Part shown: positions 57,328 to 64,000 of the stretch, piece by piece
How positions within the stretch are numbered: the first letter of the stretch is position 1
Layout: the number at the start of each line of letters is the position of its first letter
Assembly: GCA_011799875.1 (NCBI GenBank)
Contig: CM022297.1
Coordinates: forward strand, 367,145,105 to 367,209,104
DNA: 64,000 nt
Origin: Thinopyrum elongatum
Taxonomy: Eukaryota; Streptophyta; Magnoliopsida; Poales; Poaceae
Direction: 5' to 3'
Notes under the pieces: model-generated
Database searches by the model: none
Told to the model about the DNA's origin: nothing
What the model saw: only the letters and a program-made list of their open reading frames with translations
Translations under genes and position numbers: made by a program

Positions 57328-58904
57328 TGATACGTCTCCAATGTATCTATAATTTTTTATTGTTCCATGATATTATATTATCCATCTTGGATGCTTTATA
57401 TGCATTATTATGTTATTTTATATCATTTTTTGGGACTAACCTATTAACCTAGTGCCCAGTGCAAGTTGATGTTTTTCCTTGTTTTTGCCTTTTACAGAAA
57501 ATCAATACCAAACGGAGTCCAAACGGAATGAACTTTTTAGGATTTTTCTTGGACTAGAAGACACCCATGAACCTTCAGGAGGGGGTCAGAGGGGCCACTA
57601 GTTGGCGACAAGATCGGGAGGCGCGCCCTAGGGGGCGCTCTCCAGTCTTGTGGGCCCCCCGATGCTCTTCCAACCCTAATCTTTGCTCTATAAATACCCA
57701 AATATTCCCCATATACCAGAGGGCACACCAAACATACTTTTCCACCGCTGCAAGTTTCTGTCCTCGTGAAATCCCATCTGGAGACCTGTTCCGAGAATCC
57801 GCCGAAGGGGGATTCGATCACGGAGGGCCTCTACATCAACCTTGCTGCCCTTCCGATGACATGTGAGTAGTTAACCACAGACCTACGGGCCCATAGCTAG
57901 TAGCTAGATGGCTTCTTCTCTCTCTTTGATCTTCAATACATTGTTCTCCTCGATGTTCTTGGAGATCTATTCGATGTAATCTTCTTTTGCGGTGCGTTTG
58001 TTGAGATATGATGAATTGCGGATTTATGATCAGATTATCTATGAATATTATTTGAGTCTTCTCTGAACTCTTTTATGCATGATTAATATAGCTTTGTATT
58101 TCTCTTCGATCTATTGATTTGGTTTGGCCAACTAGATTGATTTTTCTTGCAATGGGAGAGGTGCTTTGTAGTGGGTTCAATCTTGCGGTGCTCAATCCCA
58201 GTGACAGAAAGGGACATGACACGTATTTGTATTGTTGCCACTAAGGATAAAAAGGTGGGGTTTATTCATATTGATTGGATCTATCCCTCTACATCATGTC
58301 ATCTTGCTTAACACGTTGCTCTTTCTTGTTAACTCAATACACTAGATGCATGCTGGATAGCGGTCGATGTGTGGAGTAATAGTAGTAGATGCAGGCGGGA
58401 GTCGGTATACTTGTCATGGACGTGATGCCTATATTCATGATCATTGCCTTAGATATCATCATAACTTTGTGCTTTTCTATCAATTGCTCAATAGTAATTT
58501 GTTTACCCACCGTATGTGTTCTTTCAAGAGAGAAGCCTCTAGTGAAAACTATGGCCCCCGGGTCTATTTTTATCATATTATTTTCAGATCTATAAAACCA
58601 AAAACGCAAAAATATCTTTCTGCAATTTATTTACCTTTACTTTATTTTGCACTTTTATTTATCTTTTATACCTATCTCTATCAGATCTCATCCTTGCAAG
58701 TAACCGTGAAGGGATTGAGAACCCCTTTATCGCGTTGAGTGCAAACATTTGTTTGTTGGTGTAGGTGCAATCATTGGTGTCTTGTGTGTTCCTCCTACTG
58801 GATTGATACCTTGGTTCTCAAACTGAGGGAAATACCTATCTCTACTTTGTTGCATCACCCTTTCCTCTTCAAGGGAAAAACCAACGCACGCTCAAGAAGT
58901 AGCA
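57328..58904 (+). repeat. 3' LTR of element D
   Basis: It starts TGATACGTCTCCAATGTATC directly after the PPT and ends ...CTCAAGAAGTAGCA. A TATA-like CTATAAATA lies at 57688-57696. The part corresponding to 52895-53485 shows scattered substitutions, so the two LTRs are not identical and the insertion is not brand new. Confidence 0.88.
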
Positions 58905-59404
58905 ATCTTGTATTTGAATTGAAACAATTACCTGATACATTGAAATATGCTTATCTTGATGAAAAGAAGATATATCCTGTTATTATTGGTGCTAACCTTT
59001 CAGAGCATGAAGAAAAGAGATTACTAAAAACTCGAAAGAAGCACCGCGCAGCTATTGGATATACTCTTGATGATCTTAAGGGCATTAGTCCGACTCTATG
59101 TCAGCACAAGATTAATATGGAACCTGATGCTAAACCAGATGTTGATCACCAACGATGGTTAAATCCTAAGATGAAGTACATGGTAAGAACTGAAATATTA
59201 AAGCTTCTGGAAGCAGGTATAATTTATCCCATAGCTGATAGTAGATGGGTAAGTCCCGTTCATTGTGTTCCTAAGAAAGGAGGCATTACCGTTGTTCCTA
59301 ATGATAAAAATGAGCTTATTCCACAAAGGATTGTAACTGGTCATAGGATGGTAATTGATTTTAGAAAATTAAACAAAGCTACTAGAAAAGATAATTACCC
59401 ACTG
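58905..59404 (+). pseudogene. Athila-type gypsy reverse transcriptase fragment
   Basis: The frame from 58907 encodes the start of the RT region: LPDTLKYAYLDEKKIYPVII, the HRAAIGYTLDDLKGI block, CQHKINMEPDAKP, AGIIYPIADSRWVSPVHCVP and RMVIDFRKLNKAT. These are the conserved RT motifs before the catalytic YVDD. Element D cuts it upstream, and an unrelated insertion cuts it after NYPL at 59404. It is the only Athila-type polymerase sequence in the window and could be a relic of the kind of autonomous element that mobilised A, B, C and D. Confidence 0.8.
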
Positions 59405-60150
59405 GTACAGCGAGCTACTATACAAACGGTTTTTAACCCCTTTCCGCGACGGCATTTTAAACCGTCGCCTAGCCAGTATGTGCGATAGGGGGGTCCTTCC
59501 CACACGACCCAGAAACCGTCGGGGATAGGGAGTAGCAATGCATATGTTTTGCATAACTATGCGTATGCGTTGCCAGCATGTATCCCAAACGCGAGTCTTC
59601 AGACAACTGTTTGTGATATCTCGCATATCCCAAATGCTCCATCCTTGCTACTCGTTTGTGCTCGCATTACCATCGCAGTCGGTATTCTGTGGTGCAACGT
59701 TTATGATGCACGCCACATCAGAAACAGTTCATGATTGTAAAGCGTGTACGATAAGGCGACTATCACAAACATTTAGTTTTATCGCACCATTTGTGATATT
59801 GTCTGACATTACACATGCTTTGCAAACGGCAACTGTGTGCATGGTTAATCATGTTTCCTCTCCGTGAACTGTGTCGGATTATGATGTATATCACACACAT
59901 TGTGCTTTATACACCGTGTGCACCGTAATGACCTGCAGAGCTTATTTTCACCCTAATTTAATTGCTGCTATTGAAAATTGTACCAAATTTCAATTTGAAA
60001 GTAGGCTATAACTTCATTCATATCCATCAGGTTCAACAACCAACGCATTATTTGATTCACAGGTACATATGTTTAAGAATTACATCAAAAAAAGAATTAC
60101 ATAAGCACCAAATAAAGAATGATGAACCATGGTTGTATACTTGTACTATT
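59405..60150. mobile_element. Unclassified insertion disrupting the RT gene
   Basis: It begins near 'ctactatacaaacggttttt' and carries the palindromic 'gcgacggcattttaaaccgtcgc'-type motif at about 59445-59469. A degenerate 'aaaccgtcgggga' follows at 59512. I suspect a DNA transposon but cannot place its class, right end or target duplication. Confidence 0.45.
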
Positions 60151-60189
60151 AAAGATGGTAAAGAAAGAGGCAAAAGGCATTCTGGTTGC

Positions 60190-60822
60190 TGAACAAGGCG
60201 AAGCGGAATGCCCTTATTGTGCTCTCCTCCATGCAGAAGGCACGCACGACTCTAGTCCAACCCCTTGTGATGGCCGACCGCCAATCATGTAGTTTGAGAG
60301 GTAATATTGAGTAAACTGCTTCGGGAACCACTGCAAAGGAAAAAGATTTAGACATTGTCATCTAACACAACCCATTATGGGTAGTAACAAGAAGGCTACA
60401 AAGTTCTTACTTGCCATGCTGCAGTACACTGTTGTCTTGGATAAAGTGTAAACAAATAGTTCAATTGACATCTTTTGACCCATTTTACTAACAATCTTTA
60501 TCAGTTTCCTCACTTGATGCTTGTTCATGAATATCTCATTGCCCCATACGCAGAAAGGGTCGAAGCGCGGATCTTTACCAATGACATATGTACCTAAAAG
60601 CACCAAGTTAATATTAGAAGCTAAACAACAATTGCACAATGATATAGTACAACACTCCCTCCGTCCAATTATATAAGATCTTATTACATCCAATATACTC
60701 ACATATTGGATGAATTAAAATCTTATATTACGGGGCGGATGGAGTTTATTACATTGTTACAAATATCGGCCGATTAACTACAGTTAACTGCTGCTGTATT
60801 GTTGTTGTTGCTGCTCTTCCAT
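60190..60822 (-). pseudogene. Exon-like fragments of an unrecognised gene, minus strand
   Basis: Three candidate exons. The first starts at ATG 60822 (MEEQQQQQYSSS). The second, at about 60600-60408, follows a CTTTTAG acceptor and encodes GKDPRFDPFCVWGNEIFMNK and then a helix-rich segment to YCSMA. The third, after a CCTTTGCAG acceptor at about 60331, encodes WFPKQFTQYYLSNYMIGG in one frame. The exon junction frames do not join cleanly, so this is probably decayed. The Stowaway-like MITE lies in the first intron. It may be a transposon-captured gene piece. Confidence 0.4.
60655..60744. mobile_element. Stowaway-like MITE
   Basis: It runs from CTCCCTCCGTCCAATTATAT to CGGGGCGGATGGAG, with inverted interior ('taagatcttattacatccaa' pairs with 'ttgg-atgaattaaaatctta'). 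About 90 bp, typical for this class in grasses. Confidence 0.8.
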
Positions 60823-61050
60823 GTATATCTAGACATCGTCAGAACATTAAGGTAACACTCTTCCTTCTTGCTATGTAGCCTAGATTGCATATTTAGTCAT
60901 TCAATACAATGCATGTTGCTATGTAGCCTCAAATATATTAAATATGGCCCTAGTTAACCTACCGATAAATGGGTAACAGATATATTCAGTGAAATGTCTG
61001 ATTCGACGATTAATCCCTTATCAGCCCCCGGGCTATATGGTACCAGCTAC

Positions 61051-62708
61051 TGATGTCTACTACGCAACCTTCTTCTTGTAGACTCGTTTTGGGCCTCCAA
61101 ACGCAGAGTTTTGTAGGACAGTAGCAAATTTCCCTCAAGTGGATGACCTAAGGTTTATCAATCTGTGGGAGGCGTAGGATGAAAATGGTCTCTCTCAAAC
61201 AACCCTGCAACCAAACAACAAAGAGTCTCTTGTGTCCCCAACACACCCAATACAATGATAAATTGTATAGGTGCACTAGTTTGGCGAAGAGATGGTGATA
61301 CAAGTGCAATATGGATGGTAGATATAGGTTTTTGTAATCTGAAAATATAAAAACAGCAAGGTAACTAGTAACAAAAGTGAGTGAAAACGGTATTGCAATG
61401 CTTCAAAACAAGGCCTAGGGTTCATACTTTCACTAGTGCAAGTTCTCTCAACAATGATAACATAATTAGATCATATAACAATCCCTCAACGTGCAACGAA
61501 GAGTCACTCCAAAGTCACTAATACTGGAGAACAAACGAAGAGATTATTGTAGGGTATGAAAGCACCTCAAAGTTATTCTTTCTGATCGATCTATTGGGCA
61601 ATTCCTATAAGTGCCACAAACAGGCCTAGAGTTCATACTAAAATAACACCTTAAGTTACAAATCAACCAAAACCCTAATGTCACCTAGATACTCCAATGC
61701 CACCACAAGTATCCGTGGGTTTGATTATACGATATGCATCACACAATCTCAGATTCATCTATTCAAACCAACACAAAGAACTTCAAAGAGTGCCCCAAAG
61801 TTTCTACCGGAGAGTCAAGACGAAAACGTGTGCCAACCCCTATGCATAAGTTCACAAGGTCACAGAACCCGCAAGTTGATCACGAAAACATACATCAAGT
61901 GGATCACGTGAATATCCCCTTGTCACCTCAGATAAACACATGCAAGACATACATCAAGTGTTCTCAAATCCTTAAAGACTCAATCCGATAAGATAACTTC
62001 AAAGTGAAAACTCAATTCATTACAAGAAGGTAGAGGGGGAGAAACATCATAAGATCCAACTATAATAGCAAAGCTCGCGGTACATCAAGATCGTGCCAAA
62101 TCAAGAACACGAGAGAGAGAGAGAGATCAAACACATAGCTACTGGTACATACCCTCAGCCCTGAGGGTGAACTACTCCCTCCTCGTCATGGAAAGCGCCG
62201 GGATGATGAAGATGGCCACCGGTGATGGTTTCCCCCTCCGGCAGGGTGCCGGAACGGGCTCCCGATTGGTTTTTCGTGGCTATAGAGGCTTGCGGCGGCG
62301 GAACTCCCGATCTAGGTTTTGTTCTGGGGTTTTTGGGATTTATAAGAGGTGTTGGCGTCGGGGACAAGTCAAGGGGGCCCACGAGGCGACGATAAGGACG
62401 GAGGGCACGCCCTAGGGGGGCGCCCTCCACCCTTGTGGTGGCCTCAGGACTCTTCTGGCCCAACTCTTTTGCTTCGGGGGCTTCTTCTGGTCCATAAAAA
62501 ATCACCGTAAATTTTCAGGTCATTTGGACTCCGTTTGATATTCCTTTTCTGTAAAACTCAAAAACAAGGAAAAAACAGAAACTGGCACTGGGCTCTAGGT
62601 TAATAGGTTAGTCCCAAAAATCATATAAAATAGCATATAAAACATCCAAGATGGATAATATAATAGCATGGAACAATAAAAAATTATAGATACGTTGGAG
62701 ACATATCA
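61051..62708 (-). repeat. 3' LTR of element G, mosaic type
   Basis: Read on the minus strand it starts TGATATGTCTCCAACGTATC (62708) and ends ...GTAGTAGACATCA (61051). The first part resembles the A/B/D LTRs ('ttttattgttccatgctatt', 'gggactaacctattaacc'). The later part resembles the C/solo LTR (ccggcaccctgcc, (TC)n, ...GTAGACATCA). Confidence 0.85.
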
Positions 62709-64000
62709 AGCATCCCCAAGCTTAATTCCTGCTCGTCCTCGAGTAGGTAAATGATAAAAACAGAATTTTTGATGTGGAATGCTATCTAACATATTTATCC
62801 ATGTAATTTTCTTTATTGTGGCATGAATGTTCAGATCCATAAGATTCAAAACAAAAGTTTAATATTGACATAAAAACAATAATACTTCAAGCATACTAAC
62901 AAGGCAATTATGTCTTCTCAAAATAACATGGCCAAAGAAAGTTATCCCTACAAAATCATATAGTCTGGCTATGCTCCATCTTCATCACACAAAATATTTT
63001 AATCATGCACAACCCCGATGACAAGCCAAGCAATTGTTTCATACTTTTGATGTTCTCAAACCTTTTCAACTTTCACGGAATACATGAGCGTGAGCCATGG
63101 ACATAGCACTATAGTTGGAGTAGAATATGGTGGTTGTGGAGAAGACAAAAAGAAGGAGATAGTCTCACATCAACTAGGCGTATCAACGGGCTATGGAGAC
63201 GCCCATCAATAGATATCAATGTGAGTGAGTAGGGATTGCCATGCAATGGATGCACTAGAGCTATAAGTTTATGAAAGCTCAAGAAGAAACAAAGTGGGTG
63301 TGCATCCAACTTGCTTGCTCACGAAGACCTAGGGCAATTTGAGGAAGCCCATCATTGGAATATACAAGCCAAGTTCTATAATGAAAAATTCCCACTAGTA
63401 TATGAAAGTGACAACATAGGAGACTCTCTATCATGAAGATCATGGTGCTACTTTGAAGCACAAGTGTGGTAAAAGGATAGTAGCATTGCCCCTTCTCTCT
63501 TTTTCTCTCTCTTTTTTTTGGGCTCTCTCCTTTTTTTTGCCTCTTTTTTTATTTTTATTTTTTGTCCGGAGTCTCATCCCGACTTGTGGGGGAATCATAG
63601 TCTCCATCATCCTTTCCTCACATGGGACAATGCTCTAATAATGATGATCATCACACTTTTATTTACTTACAACTCAAGAATTACAACTCGATACTTCGAA
63701 CAAAATATGACTCTATATGAATGCCTCCGGCGGTGTACCGGGATGTGCAATGACTCAAGAGTGACATGTATGAAAGAATTATGAACGGTGGCTTTTCCAC
63801 AAATACGATGTCAACTACATGATCATGCAAAGCAATATGACAATGATGAAGCGTGTCATAATAGACGGAACGGTGGAAAGTTGCATGGCAATATATCTCG
63901 GAATGGCTACGGAAATGCCATAATAGGTAGGTATGGTGGCTGTTTTGAGGAAGGTATATGGTGGGTGTATGGTACCGACGAAAGTTGCATGGTACTAGAG
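62709..64000 (-). mobile_element. Element G: 3' internal region, runs off the window
   Basis: The minus-strand PPT (AGCATCCCCAAGCTTAA on the plus strand, 62709-62725) is followed by 3' untranslated sequence matching B and D (for example 63590-63700 against 16610-16720). The ORF and 5' end lie beyond 64000. No gene is visible here. A T-rich tract at about 63495-63560 is the A-rich tract of the other elements in reverse. Confidence 0.8.

Larger units (their letters stand above)
52895..58904 (+). mobile_element. Element D: non-autonomous Athila-lineage element carrying a third type of ORF
   Basis: Parts are the 3' portion of a 5' LTR (52895-53485; the rest was displaced by CACTA3), a PBS (53497), an ORF (53700-54377), a 3' region almost the same as in B, a PPT (57311-57327) and a full 3' LTR (57328-58904). 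No polymerase genes. It is inserted in an RT gene, which resumes at 58905. Confidence 0.88.

Overview
The window looks like an intergenic block from a large-genome Triticeae grass (wheat, Aegilops, barley or rye type). Nearly every base can be assigned to nested, broken transposable elements. The recurring LTR start TGATACGTCTCCAACGTATC, the tRNA-Asp-type primer-binding sites, the CACTA ends with TTTGCCGTC repeats and the Stowaway-like MITEs are all typical of that group. There are no bacterial features, no tRNA or rRNA genes, and no intact conventional host gene that I can defend. Element family names (Sabrina/WHAM/Fatima-like, Tat-like) are assignments from memory and should be read as lineage calls.

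Layout. 1-2484: unassigned sequence, an LTR fragment, an unclassified repeat and the end of a minus-strand LTR. 2485-9240: Athila-lineage LTR element A, split by an 844-bp fold-back Mutator-like element (7636-8479) that has a perfect 9-bp target duplication. 9241-11765: inverted internal remnant F of a C-type element. 11766-19025: element B, with an intact 379-aa coiled-coil plus retropepsin ORF and a deleted PPT/3' LTR junction. 19026-20073: right end of CACTA1. 20074-29415: GC-rich Tat-like gypsy element E1 (gag, protease, collapsed RT), interrupted by CACTA2 (22059-26583), which has a GTG target duplication and a transposase C-terminal half. 29416-30627: 3' end and LTR of a second Tat-like element, E2, sitting in the 5' LTR of element C (30628-37004). 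Element C carries a different, acidic ORF.

37005-44000: the least TE-like part, with two short minus-strand coding regions that each hold one in-frame TAG, a MITE, and a 2.3-kb fold-back structure with ~490-bp arms. 44007-52894: a decayed multi-exon gene with duplicated exons that runs into the right end of CACTA3. A solo LTR with a perfect CATCC target duplication (45150-46816) lies inside it. 52895-58904: element D, whose 5' LTR is interrupted by CACTA3 and which carries a third, unrelated ORF. D sits in an Athila-type reverse transcriptase gene (58905-59404), which is itself broken by an unclassified insertion. 61051-64000: minus-strand element G with a mosaic LTR.

The most interesting theme is modularity in the Athila-lineage elements. 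A/B, C/F and D share primer-binding sites, a hairpin just after the ORF stop, repeated PPT-like hairpins and a PPT, but they carry three different internal ORFs and no polymerase. They look like a cargo-swapping non-autonomous family mobilised in trans by a polymerase-bearing relative, of which the RT fragment at 58905-59404 is a possible remnant.
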